Below, piece by piece: positions 32,553 through 42,220 of a stretch of DNA of 64,000 nucleotides. Position numbers and translations under genes: made by a program. How positions within the stretch are numbered: the first letter of the stretch is position 1; each line of letters opens with the position of its first letter. This DNA comes from Pseudogracilibacillus auburnensis (GTDB taxonomy: Bacteria; Bacillota; Bacilli; Bacillales; Amphibacillaceae): assembly GCF_003201975.1 (NCBI RefSeq), contig NZ_QJJQ01000005.1, positions 62,001 through 126,000 on the forward strand, in the 5' to 3' direction. The notes under the pieces are model-generated. The model saw only the letters and a program-made list of their open reading frames with translations. It was not told where the DNA came from and searched no databases.

Positions 32553-33722
32553 TTAAAAGGTATGAAGAGCCTGCTCTAAATCTTCCCAAATGTCCTCCCA
32601 AGCTTCTAATCCAACCGATAGGCGAATTAAGTTATCTTTAATGCCCATTTTTATTCGCTCCTCTTCTGGAATAACGGCATGTGTCATTGTTGCCGGATGT
32701 TCAATTAATGTTTCTGCATCACCTAAACTGACTGCTACTTTAGCAAAGGTCAGTTTATTTAACATTTTCTGGGCATCTTCTTTGCTCCCTTTTATTTCAA
32801 AAGCGATGACACCACCACCACGGCTCATTTGTTTGGAATAAACATTTCCTTCATCTTTTTTCGGATAATAAACTGCTGCTATTTTTTCATGGTCTACTAA
32901 TTTTACGACAATTTTTTCAGCATTATCACAATGTCGATCCATCCGCAGTGGCAATGTTTTCATTCCTCTTAATAGAAGCCATGCATCAAACGGGGCTAAA
33001 ACAGCACCGATGTCCTTTTGAGTCGTTGCAGCAACTTCGTCAAGAAAGTCTTTCTTCCCAACAGCAAGCCCTGCGATTACATCTCCATGTCCATTTAAAT
33101 ATTTAGTCGCACTATGAACCACAACATCACAGCCTAATTCGATTGGACGTTGTAAATATGGGGATGAAAATGTATTATCGACAACGACTGGGATGTTAAA
33201 TTCCTTCGCTACTTCAGCAACTAATTGTAAATCAATTAACTTCATTGTTGGATTTATTGGTGTCTCGACGTAAATAACTGCTGTTTCTGGTTTAATTTGT
33301 TTACGGATCTCTTCTTTTGATGTGAAATCAGAAAAATCAACAGTCATATTATATTTCTCTTTCATCATCATTAATAATCCGAATGTACAACCATATAAAC
33401 CAGAGGAGCAAAGGACATGATCATTCGCTTTCGTAAGAGCAATGAGTACCGCAGAAATCGCACCCATGCCTGAACTAAATGCAAGTCCACTCTCCGCTCC
33501 CTCAAGCTCAGCAATTCTTTTTTCTAATACGTGAACGGTTGGGTTTCCGATTCTCGTATAAATATATCCTGTATCCTCTCCACGAAAACATTTTTCGCCA
33601 TGTTCTGCGGATTGAAATTCATATGTGGATGTTTGAAACAGTGGTGTAGAAAGACTACCCAACATTTGTTTCGCGTCATAGCCTTCATGGATTACTGCCG
33701 TTTCGAATCTTTTTTTCCCCAT
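32553..33722 (-). CDS. megL: Methionine gamma-lyase (Cys/Met metabolism PLP enzyme)
   Basis: A 389-residue PLP enzyme of the cystathionine gamma-synthase/lyase family. Schiff-base Lys207 is in HSATKYLNGHGD, and Tyr110-Gly-Cys112 in SSGLYGCTFGLL corresponds to the active-site cysteine found in methionine gamma-lyases but rarely in cystathionine enzymes. If this reading is right, it cleaves methionine to methanethiol, ammonia and 2-oxobutyrate; homocysteine cleavage is also possible. GGAGG precedes the ATG. It is the last gene of the minus-strand run at 27067-33722 and lies near the S-box-controlled metY on the other strand. Confidence 0.82.
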   Translation of the reverse strand: MGKKRFETAVIHEGYDAKQMLGSLSTPLFQTSTYEFQSAEHGEKCFRGEDTGYIYTRIGNPTVHVLEKRIAELEGAESGLAFSSGMGAISAVLIALTKANDHVLCSSGLYGCTFGLLMMMKEKYNMTVDFSDFTSKEEIRKQIKPETAVIYVETPINPTMKLIDLQLVAEVAKEFNIPVVVDNTFSSPYLQRPIELGCDVVVHSATKYLNGHGDVIAGLAVGKKDFLDEVAATTQKDIGAVLAPFDAWLLLRGMKTLPLRMDRHCDNAEKIVVKLVDHEKIAAVYYPKKDEGNVYSKQMSRGGGVIAFEIKGSKEDAQKMLNKLTFAKVAVSLGDAETLIEHPATMTHAVIPEEERIKMGIKDNLIRLSVGLEAWEDIWEDLEQALHTF

Positions 33723-33912
33723 GTTCGTACCTCCTATAAAAAATATAAAAGCTACTTCTATTATAGTCTATTCAGCAACCGCTTAAAAGACATGATTCTC
33801 TATCTGAATAACTTTACCTAAAACAGAACAATTGCTTTTTTTCTATAATACTTTTACATTTAAATAGATAAGGGACTTTTGTTTTACAAGTTAACTGAAG
33901 TGAGGGCTTTAT

Positions 33913-34827
33913 ATGACAGGCAGAAATATCAAACGTGGAATTACCTTTGGAGTAAGTGCTTATTTTATTTGGGGGCTGCTTCCAATGTATTGGAAGTTAC
34001 TTGAAGAAACTCGAGCGGATGCCGTTTTAGCCCACCGTATAATATGGTCATTCGTATTTATGACTGCCTTTATTATTGTCTCGAAAAAAGGAAAATCGTT
34101 CATCTTAGAATGCAAAAGATTGGTACAAAATAAAAAAACATTGCTCATTATAACAACGGCCTCTATCATCATAAGTTTGAATTGGCTTATTTTTATTTGG
34201 GCAGTACAACAAGAACTTGTCATTCAAGTGAGTCTCGGCTATTATATTAATCCATTAATGAGCGTATTATTAGGTGTTCTCTTTTTGAAAGAAAAATTAT
34301 CTAAAGCACAAACCTTATCTTGTATATTAGCGGCTATCGGGGTTATATATTTAACCTTTTTTTTCGGCGTTTTTCCTTGGATTTCTTTATTATTAGCGAT
34401 CACCTTTGCCCTGTATGGATTACTAAAAAAGATTGTAAATATTGACTCTGCATTTAGTTTAACGATTGAAACATTTATAGTGACACCAATTGCGCTTATT
34501 TACCTACTTTCCGTATTTGGGGTTCATTTCGGCTTCAATCATATTTCTTTAAGTACTGATATTTTACTTATCACTGCAGGTATTGCAACCGCTGTTCCTC
34601 TATTATTATTCGGTAATGCCGTTTTACACTTGCCATTATCAATGGCGGGAATTTTACAATATATTGCTCCAACAATTATGTTATTCATTGGTGTTTTTCT
34701 TTATGGAGAAGTATTTACTTATGCACATTTCGTTACATTTACACTTATTTGGATATCTCTTATCCTATATATGTCTACATCATTAAAATTTAAAAAAGAT
34801 AAAAAAACGAAACAAAAACTTGCTTAA
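33913..34827 (+). CDS. rarD: RarD-type EamA transporter
   Basis: A 304-residue membrane protein of the drug/metabolite transporter superfamily with about ten helices. The RarD features are GVSAYFIWGLLPMYWKLL near the N-terminus, VLAHRIIWSF near residue 37-46, QVSLGYYINPLMSVLLGVLFL near residue 104-124, and the second-half LSMAGILQYIAPTIMLFIGVF. RarD in other bacteria is associated with chloramphenicol sensitivity; the natural substrate is unknown. GTGAGGGC lies before the ATG. It is followed by its own short intergenic space and then the metY promoter. Confidence 0.85.
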   Translation: MTGRNIKRGITFGVSAYFIWGLLPMYWKLLEETRADAVLAHRIIWSFVFMTAFIIVSKKGKSFILECKRLVQNKKTLLIITTASIIISLNWLIFIWAVQQELVIQVSLGYYINPLMSVLLGVLFLKEKLSKAQTLSCILAAIGVIYLTFFFGVFPWISLLLAITFALYGLLKKIVNIDSAFSLTIETFIVTPIALIYLLSVFGVHFGFNHISLSTDILLITAGIATAVPLLLFGNAVLHLPLSMAGILQYIAPTIMLFIGVFLYGEVFTYAHFVTFTLIWISLILYMSTSLKFKKDKKTKQKLA

Positions 34828-34844
34828 TACTTTTATCTTTATAG

Positions 34845-34872
34845 TTGACAATCCCGATAAACAATGTATAAT
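34845..34872 (+). promoter_or_regulatory. SigA-type promoter of the metY leader
   Basis: TTGACA (34845-34850) and TATAAT (34867-34872) with a 16-bp spacer lie 27 bases before the S-box aptamer. Confidence 0.75.
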
Positions 34873-34898
34873 TGGTACTAATTTCAAAATATGAATAT

Positions 34899-35015
34899 CT
34901 CTTATCAAGAGCGACGGAGGGAATAGGCCCGATGAAGTCCAGCAACCTTAAAGTATAATCGTATGCTTTTTACGGTGCCAAATCCTACAGGCGAGGCTCG
35001 CCTGGAAGATAAGAG
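34899..35015 (+). promoter_or_regulatory. SAM-I (S-box) riboswitch
   Basis: CTCTTATC at the start pairs with GATAAGAG at the end (P1). Between them are AGAGCGACGGAGGGAATAGG, CCCGATGAAGTCCAGCAACC and CGGTGCCAAATCCTACAGGC, the conserved S-box core. High S-adenosylmethionine would favour the terminator at 35037 and lower metY expression; the last P1 strand can alternatively pair with the terminator's left arm (CCTCTTCTAT). Confidence 0.95.
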
Positions 35016-35036
35016 GAGGAAACGAGCGACAATTCA

Positions 35037-35075
35037 CCCTCTTCTATCTTTTATAGAAGAGGGATTTTTATTTTC
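35037..35075 (+). terminator. S-box expression-platform terminator
   Basis: CCCTCTTCTAT and ATAGAAGAGGG form an 11-bp stem with a five-base loop, followed by ATTTTTATTTTC. Its left arm is complementary to the GATAAGAGG of the aptamer P1 strand. Confidence 0.9.
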
Positions 35076-35163
35076 CTTCTCTATCAGAAAGTGTTGTATG
35101 AAAGACAGTACTACTATTATGGAAATGGGGCTAGCCCCAAAAAATCAAAGGAGGAATTATTTT

Positions 35164-36816
35164 ATGTCTAAGTTTCAGTTTCAGAAAGAAGAAACAATCT
35201 TATTACACGGAGGTCAAGAACCAGACCCAGTAACAGGTTCTAGAGCTGTACCAATTCACCAAACAACGTCATATGTTTTTAAAGATACAGAACATGCCAA
35301 AAACTTATTTGCCCTTGCAGAACCGGGAAATATATATACAAGAATCATGAACCCAACGACAGACGCATTTGAACAACGTGTTGCTTTACTAGAAGATGGT
35401 TCCGCTGCGGTGGCAACTTCATCTGGAATGGCTGCTATTACGTATGCTATTTTAAACGTCGCAAGTGCTGGCGATGAAATTGTTGCTGATAGTAATTTAT
35501 ATGGTGGAACGTATAATTTATTCATTCATACATTGCCTCGTTTTGGGATTAATGTAAAACTTGTCGACGGAACAGATCCAGAAGCAATTAAAGGAGCAAT
35601 TACAGATAAAACAAAAGCTATTTTTGGAGAAACAATAACAAATCCAAGCTTAAATGTCTTTGATATCGAAACAGTTGCAGACATTGCACACGATCACGGA
35701 ATACCGTTAATAATCGACAATACGTTTGCACCTAAGTTTGCAAAACCAATTCAGTGGGGAGCAGATATTGTCGTTCATTCGGCAACTAAATGGATTGGAG
35801 GACATGGTACATCAATCGGTGGAGTAGTCGTCGATGGAGGGCGTTTTAACTGGGATAGTGAAAAGTTTCCTGAATATACGGAGGCAGATGAAAGTTATGG
35901 CGGCGTCCGCTATGCAGACTTAGGACCAATCGCATTTGCCATTCGCCTCCGGGTTCAACTATTAAGAGATACTGGTGCTTCATTAAGTCCGCATAATGCA
36001 TTTCTATTATTACAAGGACTTGAAACACTACATGTACGTCTTGAACGTCATAACGAAAATGCAATAAAAGTTGCAGAGTATTTACAAAGTCATCCAGCCG
36101 TAGAGTGGGTTAACTTCCCAGGCATTAAAGATCACCCATCCCATGAACTAGCACATAAATATTTTACAGAAGGATACGGATCGATCATTACTTTTGGTAT
36201 AAAAGGTGGGCTAGAAGCTGGTAAGAAGTTAATTGATCATATTGAGTTATGGTCACATGTTGCGAATGTCGGTGATGCGAAATCTCTCATCATTCACCCT
36301 GCATCGACAACACATCAGCAGTTAAATGCAGAAGATTTAAAGAAAAGTGGAGTAACAGAGGAGTTAGTAAGACTATCCATTGGAATTGAATCGATTGATG
36401 ATATTATCCAAACATTAGACGAAGCAATTGAAAAAGCAACAGGAATTTCCACATTAGAAGCAACGAAAGAAGATGCTATTCAGTGGTTATTTTCAACACC
36501 GTTTGATCGTACTGAAGGATTAAGGAAAAAAACAATCGCAGTGAGCGGATCTGACAAGTTAGTAAATAAAGCCAATAGTCTAGCATCCCATGGATATAAC
36601 ATAATAAAGCTTGAAGACGTAGAAAATGAAGTAGTAGATGCCATTTATACGGATTCAAATACGGTAAACGAAGACTTTGATCGTGCTAACATTATTTGGA
36701 CAGAGGGAACGATTTCTGGAGAGCCTGTAAATGCGACGATCATTAGTGAAAAAGATCTTATCAATGAAGCTAAAAGAGTCCGATCCAACAAACCCGAATC
36801 AATTTTAGTTAAATAA
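35164..36816 (+). CDS. metY: O-acetylhomoserine sulfhydrylase with C-terminal extension
   Basis: Makes homocysteine from O-acetylhomoserine and sulfide (PLP-dependent), feeding methionine synthesis. The enzyme core covers residues 1-430: [12 protein letters not shown] near the N-terminus, Lys209 in [11 protein letters not shown], and [14 protein letters not shown] near residue 374-387. It is followed by 120 extra residues (about 431-550) with an alpha/beta look ([19 protein letters not shown] at about 457-475, then IIKLEDVEN), which is not part of the usual 430-residue enzyme. ATG at 35164 follows AAAGGAGG. Sequence identity to a CoA-binding or Rossmann-type domain is only an impression. Confidence 0.9.
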   Translation: MSKFQFQKEETILLHGGQEPDPVTGSRAVPIHQTTSYVFKDTEHAKNLFALAEPGNIYTRIMNPTTDAFEQRVALLEDGSAAVATSSGMAAITYAILNVASAGDEIVADSNLYGGTYNLFIHTLPRFGINVKLVDGTDPEAIKGAITDKTKAIFGETITNPSLNVFDIETVADIAHDHGIPLIIDNTFAPKFAKPIQWGADIVVHSATKWIGGHGTSIGGVVVDGGRFNWDSEKFPEYTEADESYGGVRYADLGPIAFAIRLRVQLLRDTGASLSPHNAFLLLQGLETLHVRLERHNENAIKVAEYLQSHPAVEWVNFPGIKDHPSHELAHKYFTEGYGSIITFGIKGGLEAGKKLIDHIELWSHVANVGDAKSLIIHPASTTHQQLNAEDLKKSGVTEELVRLSIGIESIDDIIQTLDEAIEKATGISTLEATKEDAIQWLFSTPFDRTEGLRKKTIAVSGSDKLVNKANSLASHGYNIIKLEDVENEVVDAIYTDSNTVNEDFDRANIIWTEGTISGEPVNATIISEKDLINEAKRVRSNKPESILVK

Positions 36817-36844
36817 TTGAATGAATGCAATAAACTAATCTCTC

Positions 36845-36874
36845 TCCGCCTTGACACAAGGGCGGATTTTTTTT
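36845..36874 (+). terminator. Terminator of metY
   Basis: TCCGCCTT pairs with AAGGGCGGA (one bulge) around GACAC, followed by eight Ts. Confidence 0.9.
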
Positions 36875-36890
36875 ATGATGATTTACTAAA

Positions 36891-37111
36891 AGTGCGTGTT
36901 CATCAAAAAGGAGAAAAGGAATCCGCGATTGGCTAAGATCGTAGGTGTCGATAAATCACACTTTACCAAAAACTTTTGCGATTGCGATTACTCGCCACAG
37001 TCCGATGCGGTGTATCTCCAATAGTAATATAGCGCATAAATTTTCCATGAGTGGTTAAACAAGCAAACCAACAAATGTGACGTTATTCTTACCGAAAAAT
37101 TATGAACAACC
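36891..37111. repeat. TGTTCA-ended dispersed repeat, copy 3
   Basis: A 221-bp element with left end AGTGCGTGTTCATCAAAAAG and right end CGAAAAATTATGAACAACC, again imperfect inverted repeats. The right arm AACAAGCAAACCAACAAATG resembles AAGCAAGCCAACGTAGAAAT of copy 1. The core differs and includes GATTGCGATTACTCG, which also occurs, inverted, at about 8641-8655. No gene is present. Confidence 0.6.
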
Positions 37112-37254
37112 GCTAATAAACACTATCTCCTCTTCGCACATTGCCTTTAAAGTTTAGATAATGTCTATTTAAGGTACACTAGATAAGTAACCATTATTAA
37201 TATGTGAGTAGAGAACGGTACAACTTTGGTTGAAATAGCAGATAAAACGATAGA

Positions 37255-38232
37255 ATGACCATATTTTCTTTATACATAAAACGGTTATGTTTCATAATAT
37301 ATATAAACAACCATGATTTAGGTGTGATTCATATTAAAAGGCTAACAATTATTACATTCATTTTAATTACTGGACTAATATTAACAATCTTTTTCATCAA
37401 AAAGGCAGATATTCCGACAAATCCAATGGAAGAAATTCTAAAACAAGAGGAAGTCAACATGGAGAAAGATTTAGAAAACGAGGGTGAGCAAGAAAAAGAA
37501 GTAGTTGCTGTTCGTGAAGACCCTGTAAAAGAATTCTTATCAGAAAAGCTAAAAAAGGCCGTTAGCTTCTTTTTTACCCAAGAAATAAAAGTGGTGACAC
37601 TGGGTGATTCATTAACGGAAGGTATTGGTGATGAAACGAATAATGGTGGATATGTTGGAATTCTAAATGATACAATTAATGCAGAAAAACATATAGTGCA
37701 GTTTCAAAACTTCGCCAAAAGAGGGAGTCGAAGTGGGCAATTATTGAATCGTATAGAAGACGAAGAAGTAACTGTTGCCCTTGAAGATGCCGATATTATT
37801 CTCATCACTATTGGAGCAAATGATATCATGCAAGTATTTAAAGAAAATTTTACCGATTTAACTTTGGATAAATTTACTCAAGAGCAAATTCGTTATGAAC
37901 AACGATTAGAAATGATTTTTAATGAACTTCGAGACATTAACGAACATGGAGATATTTATTTAATTGGTTTTTATAACCCTTTTAAAGAATATTTTGCTGA
38001 TATTGAGGAATTAGAATTTATCGTCGATAGTTGGAACCAAATTGGGTCTGATGTTACAATGCGATATGACAATGTACATTATATTCCTATTAAAGACATG
38101 TTTGATGACCCACCTGTTAATTATTATTCAGAAGATAATTTCCACCCGAATCATCTCGGTTATAAAATGATTGCTGAACGCGTTTTACACTACGTTATGA
38201 ATGAAGGTGAACGTAATGCAACAAATGAATAG
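37255..38232 (+). CDS. ypmR: SGNH/GDSL hydrolase, YpmR-like
   Basis: An esterase/lysophospholipase-like hydrolase, probably membrane-anchored facing outward. An N-terminal helix (about residues 30-48, LTIITFILITGLILTIFF) is followed by a Glu/Lys-rich linker and the SGNH domain: VVTLGDSLTEGIGDE (nucleophile Ser), SRSGQLLNRI, LITIGANDIM and DNFHPNHLGYKM (catalytic Asp-x-x-His). The start is uncertain: ATG at 37255 lacks a good box, and GTG at 37324 would give a shorter MIHIKRLT N-terminus. It overlaps ypmS by 17 bases, the Bacillus ypmRS pair. Confidence 0.88.
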   Translation: MTIFSLYIKRLCFIIYINNHDLGVIHIKRLTIITFILITGLILTIFFIKKADIPTNPMEEILKQEEVNMEKDLENEGEQEKEVVAVREDPVKEFLSEKLKKAVSFFFTQEIKVVTLGDSLTEGIGDETNNGGYVGILNDTINAEKHIVQFQNFAKRGSRSGQLLNRIEDEEVTVALEDADIILITIGANDIMQVFKENFTDLTLDKFTQEQIRYEQRLEMIFNELRDINEHGDIYLIGFYNPFKEYFADIEELEFIVDSWNQIGSDVTMRYDNVHYIPIKDMFDDPPVNYYSEDNFHPNHLGYKMIAERVLHYVMNEGERNATNE

Positions 38233-38851
38233 CGATCCATGGAAAAAGCGATTTTTGCTCCTTAGTGTCATTAATGGAATTGTTTTGCTTATTCTAGCAC
38301 TCTACCTATATTCACCGATTCCAAAGACAGAATTAGAATTAGCTGGTGATAAATACAAATCCGAAAACAGCTCTGAATTTGTAGTAAGAACGACAAAACA
38401 AAACTTAAATAATTTAGTTAACGCTTATCTCGATAAATTATTAGCTGGTACTGATCATCACTATTCGATCAACTTAGATGATGATGTACAATTGTTCGGG
38501 GAATTACCCTTTTTTTCTACAACGGTTCCATTACTTATTCACCTTGAACCAATTGTGCAAGAAAATGGAGATATCGTGTTAAAACAGAAGTCTATTTCAG
38601 TTGGTCAGCTTCAGTTACCAAATAAAAAAATAATGCAATATGTAGCGAAATATTTACCTGTACCAGAATGGGTTGTGATTAATCCTCGCGAAGAAGAAAT
38701 ATATGTTAAAGTAACAGAAATGGAGATTAAAAGTAATTTCAAAGTAGCTGTTGAGCAGTTTGATCTAGAGGCGAATAATCTAGCTTTTAAAATTAATGTT
38801 CCTTATAAAACACTCGGAATTGACGTATTAAAAGAGGAAGAAGCAAAATAG
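38216..38851 (+). CDS. ypmS: YpmS family protein (DUF2140)
   Basis: A 211-residue protein with one N-terminal membrane segment (about residues 12-30, FLLLSVINGIVLLILALYLY) and a DUF2140 extracytoplasmic domain containing ELAGDKYKSENSSEFVVRTT, FSTTVPLLIHLEPIVQENGD and VPEWVVINPREEEIYV. The function is unknown. ATG at 38216 lies five bases after GAAGGTGA, inside the end of ypmR, so translational coupling is likely. It converges with the WYL regulator. Confidence 0.88.
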   Translation: MQQMNSDPWKKRFLLLSVINGIVLLILALYLYSPIPKTELELAGDKYKSENSSEFVVRTTKQNLNNLVNAYLDKLLAGTDHHYSINLDDDVQLFGELPFFSTTVPLLIHLEPIVQENGDIVLKQKSISVGQLQLPNKKIMQYVAKYLPVPEWVVINPREEEIYVKVTEMEIKSNFKVAVEQFDLEANNLAFKINVPYKTLGIDVLKEEEAK

Positions 38852-38876
38852 ATGTGAGGCAATGGACTTCACATCT
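38850..38876. terminator. Possible bidirectional terminator between ypmS and the WYL gene
   Basis: AGATGTGA and TCACATCT form an 8-bp stem between two convergent genes and touch both stop codons. There is no strong T-run on either side, so the call is tentative. Confidence 0.4.
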
Positions 38877-39858
38877 ATTGATAATTTTCAACCATTTTCT
38901 TTACTTCATCCTTCACTTGTTGAACTAACACTTCAGGGGAAAGCACTTGTGCCTTTCCTCCCCACTTTAAGATCCAACTGATGAGCCCATCCGACAATTT
39001 GGCTTTTGTTGTTAAGATGAAATGGTCAGAACCTTCAGGCATGATGTCAATATCAAGTCCAAAGTGGTCAAAAATTGCATTGATTAAACTATTATCAAAC
39101 CTAATTTTCATCTTAACTTCATCGCCGCTGTACATATGAAACGTGTTATCGACATACTGTTGTAATACGAATGTGCAGTCTTTGTCAAAGGAAGTATCTG
39201 TTATTTCTATTTCCCTAATCCGATCAAGACGGTAATGGCGGATTTCGTTCGTTTCTTGAAAGTGTCCTATTAAATAGTACAAGTCGTTTTGCCAAATTAG
39301 GGCATATGGTTCAACATAATACCAATTTCCCTCCCGCCTGTAATCAAATTTTTTATGTACATTATATTCTCCATATTTATATCTAACCACTTTTTCTTCT
39401 GCAATAGCCTGATGCACTTTGTCGATATTTAACTTTATTTGTTCATAATCCAAATTAATTGTCTGACTAAACAAAACCGGTTCTGGTAATGTTTTTCTAA
39501 TATGAACACTCGTTAAATCTTTTAATTTATCAATTAGTACTCTCTTTTCTTTTATCGTTATAAAACGTGCGGATAAAATTGCATCCACTAATAAGCGAAT
39601 TTGATATGTTTCAAATAACTTTGCTTGATGACTGTAATAAATTTTACCGAATTTCCGCCGATTTTTCATAATTTCAAAATCCATCGATTCTAACGATTCT
39701 AAATCATTTTTAATCGTTCGGTTATCAATATTTTTTATATCTAAAACTTGTAATAACTTTTCTTTTAATTCATAAATATCGAGCTCATGTTTCTCATCTG
39801 TTTCATTAAACAGCAACTCTTTCAATTGTAATAGGCGATAATTATTTTTTTGTTTCAT
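38875..39858 (-). CDS. WYL-domain transcriptional regulator
   Basis: A 327-residue regulator. A DeoR-type N-terminal winged helix (about residues 1-75, with RTIKNDLESLESMDFEI) is followed by the WYL domain (about 130-240), where VVRYKYGEYN, NWYYVEPYALIWQNDLYYLIG and HYRLDRIREIEI are the characteristic stretches, and a WCX-like C-terminus. WYL domains bind nucleic acids or nucleotides in some proteins, but the ligand is unknown. ATG at 39858 follows AAAGGGTGG; the longer frame to 39921 has no ribosome binding site. An extended -10 (TGTTATAAT) lies upstream at 39896-39904. Confidence 0.88.
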   Translation of the reverse strand: MKQKNNYRLLQLKELLFNETDEKHELDIYELKEKLLQVLDIKNIDNRTIKNDLESLESMDFEIMKNRRKFGKIYYSHQAKLFETYQIRLLVDAILSARFITIKEKRVLIDKLKDLTSVHIRKTLPEPVLFSQTINLDYEQIKLNIDKVHQAIAEEKVVRYKYGEYNVHKKFDYRREGNWYYVEPYALIWQNDLYYLIGHFQETNEIRHYRLDRIREIEITDTSFDKDCTFVLQQYVDNTFHMYSGDEVKMKIRFDNSLINAIFDHFGLDIDIMPEGSDHFILTTKAKLSDGLISWILKWGGKAQVLSPEVLVQQVKDEVKKMVENYQ

Positions 39859-39995
39859 GTTAACCACCCTTTTTTTAAAATGAAAATTTATTCTTATTAT
39901 AACAGTTTTAGTAATTTCCATAAAATCTAATTATTGACGAATGCAAGATAATCACTTAAGCTTACTAGGAAGCTATTTAAACGGAGGAAAGTGTT

Positions 39996-41618
39996 ATGAT
40001 CAATGTGACAAACGTTAGTTTGCGTTTTGGAGACAAAAAACTATTTGAAGATGTAAATATTCAATTTAATAATGGAAATTGTTACGGCGTAATTGGAGCA
40101 AATGGTGCTGGAAAATCTACATTCTTAAAAATATTGGCGGGGGAAGTAGAACCACAAAAAGGGGAAGTTTCCCTTGCGAGTGATAAAAGGCTCGCCGTAT
40201 TAAAACAAGATCATTTTGCATATGAAGAAGAGCAAGTATTAGAAACAGTTCTTATGGGCCATGAACGATTATACAAAGTAATGAAGGAAAAAGATGACAT
40301 TTACTTAAAAACTGAATTTACGGAAGAGGATGGAATAAAAGCTGCGGAACTTGAAGGTGAGTTCGCTGAATTAAATGGTTGGGAAGCACATTCTGATGCC
40401 GCTATTTTATTAACTGGGCTCGGGATAAAGGAATCATTACATGAAAAGAAGATGTCAGATTTAACAAATGAACAAAAAGTGAAAGTGTTGTTGGCACAAG
40501 CATTATTTGGTAATCCCGATGTACTACTGCTTGATGAGCCGACGAACGGACTTGATATTCAAGCAATCCATTGGCTAGAGGACTTTTTACTTCGTTTTGA
40601 AAATACCGTGATTGTCGTTTCTCATGACCGACATTTCTTAAATAAGGTTTGTACCCATATTGCAGATGTCGATTTTGGAAAGATCCAAATTTATGTCGGA
40701 AATTACGATTTTTGGTATGAATCTAGCCAACTTGCAGCCAAAATGGCAAAAGAAGAAAACAAGAAAAAAGAAGAAAAAATAAAAGACTTACAAGCATTTA
40801 TTGCTCGCTTCAGTGCGAACGCATCAAAATCGAAGCAAGCGACTTCTCGCCGGAAGCTTTTAGAAAATATTACATTAGATGATCTAAAGCCTTCATCACG
40901 AAGATATCCATATGTTGCCTTTTCTCCGGAACGAGAAATCGGTAATGACTTATTACGTGTGGAAGGACTGACAAAAACAATAAATGGTCAGAAAGTGTTA
41001 GATAATGTCAGTTTTATTTTAAATAAAGATGATAAAGTTGCTTTTGTAGGGAAAGATGATCTTGCCAAAACGACATTATTCGAGATTTTAACAGGAGAAA
41101 TGGAGCCAGATGCTGGTGAATATCATTGGGGTGTTACGACATCACAAGCATACTTCCCCAAGGATAACTCCGCTTTCTTTGAAAACAACGAATTACCATT
41201 AGTCGATTGGCTTAGACAATTTTCACCTGAAGATGAAACGGAAACATTTTTACGTAGTTTTTTAGGAAGAATGTTATTTTCTGGCGAAGAAGCATTGAAA
41301 AAAGCGAATGTATTATCAGGTGGCGAAAAGGTACGTTGTATGTTATCTAAAATGATGTTATCAAAGGCAAATGTGTTAATCTTTGATGAACCAACGAGTC
41401 ATTTAGATTTAGAATCTATAACCGCAGTAAATAACGGGCTAATCAAGTTTAAAGGCTCCATTTTGTTTACATCAAGCGACCATCAATTTGTGAATAGTAT
41501 TGCGAATCGTTTAATTGAGGTAACACCAAAAGGAATCGTTGACAAGCAAATAAGTTATGATGAATATGTACGTGATCAAGATTTACAGAAAGAAATTGAG
41601 CAAATGTACATGGTTTAA
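39996..41618 (+). CDS. ykpA: ABC-F family ATPase (YkpA/YbiT type)
   Basis: A 540-residue soluble tandem ABC ATPase without membrane domains, the length of Bacillus subtilis YkpA; ABC-F proteins act on the ribosome. The first ATPase has a canonical Walker A GANGAGKST (about residue 36-44) and Walker B LLLDEPTNGLD; its signature motif is degenerate (LTNEQKVKVL). In the second half the Walker A is atypical (GKDDLAKTT) but keeps Lys-Thr-Thr, with LSGGEKVRCML and FDEPTSHLDL intact. A lysine-rich linker separates them. GGAGG lies before the ATG. Confidence 0.92.
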   Translation: MINVTNVSLRFGDKKLFEDVNIQFNNGNCYGVIGANGAGKSTFLKILAGEVEPQKGEVSLASDKRLAVLKQDHFAYEEEQVLETVLMGHERLYKVMKEKDDIYLKTEFTEEDGIKAAELEGEFAELNGWEAHSDAAILLTGLGIKESLHEKKMSDLTNEQKVKVLLAQALFGNPDVLLLDEPTNGLDIQAIHWLEDFLLRFENTVIVVSHDRHFLNKVCTHIADVDFGKIQIYVGNYDFWYESSQLAAKMAKEENKKKEEKIKDLQAFIARFSANASKSKQATSRRKLLENITLDDLKPSSRRYPYVAFSPEREIGNDLLRVEGLTKTINGQKVLDNVSFILNKDDKVAFVGKDDLAKTTLFEILTGEMEPDAGEYHWGVTTSQAYFPKDNSAFFENNELPLVDWLRQFSPEDETETFLRSFLGRMLFSGEEALKKANVLSGGEKVRCMLSKMMLSKANVLIFDEPTSHLDLESITAVNNGLIKFKGSILFTSSDHQFVNSIANRLIEVTPKGIVDKQISYDEYVRDQDLQKEIEQMYMV

Positions 41619-41696
41619 AAGAATTCATTTTTATTAAAAGTTGTTTTACCCTCAAATATTAATACATTCATATCAAATTGGAATAATGAAATAATC

Positions 41697-41742
41697 AAAG
41701 GATAGCTGAGCATAATAGGTTTTGCTCTACCTATCCTTTTTT
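41697..41742 (+). terminator. Terminator of ykpA
   Basis: AAAGGATAG pairs with CTATCCTTT, with an inner GAGCA/TGCTC stem, and Ts follow. Confidence 0.8.
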
Positions 41743-41749
41743 CCTATAT

Positions 41750-42220
41750 TTACCTACTACACAACATCTAATTTTACCACAACAAAACGAAATAAATAAA
41801 TTTGGTATTGGACTGTTAAATAAGCATTTTGATGATTTAGTGGTTCGTATCGATTATTAAAAATTAATATAAAACAAGACTTTTATTGATATGATTCTGT
41901 ACATAATTCTTCTCCCAATCTTGAAGGAGAGTCTAGCAATAACAAAACACCAAGTTTGCTTTATTCAAAAAAGGGATATGGTAATAGTATCTTTGAATGA
42001 AGTGTGATAATTTTTACGGTCGGGAACTTCCCTTGTAAGAACGCATTAACCTTTCATTTTCTGTCGTGAATCAAGGCTCTATGGATGGCTACGGGGGCTT
42101 TACTTTAATAAGGGCAAGACTTTTTCTAGTTCAAGTAACCGGCAGAATAGTTTATAAGAAGGATTAAGGCATTATCATATAGAAATTAGCATATGGCGAG
42201 TAAACGAGGAGGGGGAAAAA
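41750..42220. other. Gene-free stretch before the GNAT gene
   Basis: No gene with a start signal is seen. A short open tail (FGIGLLNKHFDDLVVRIDY, then TAA at about 41858) looks like the end of a lost gene. A region of GAATCAAGG-type unique sequence follows; nothing repeats elsewhere in the window. Confidence 0.4.
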
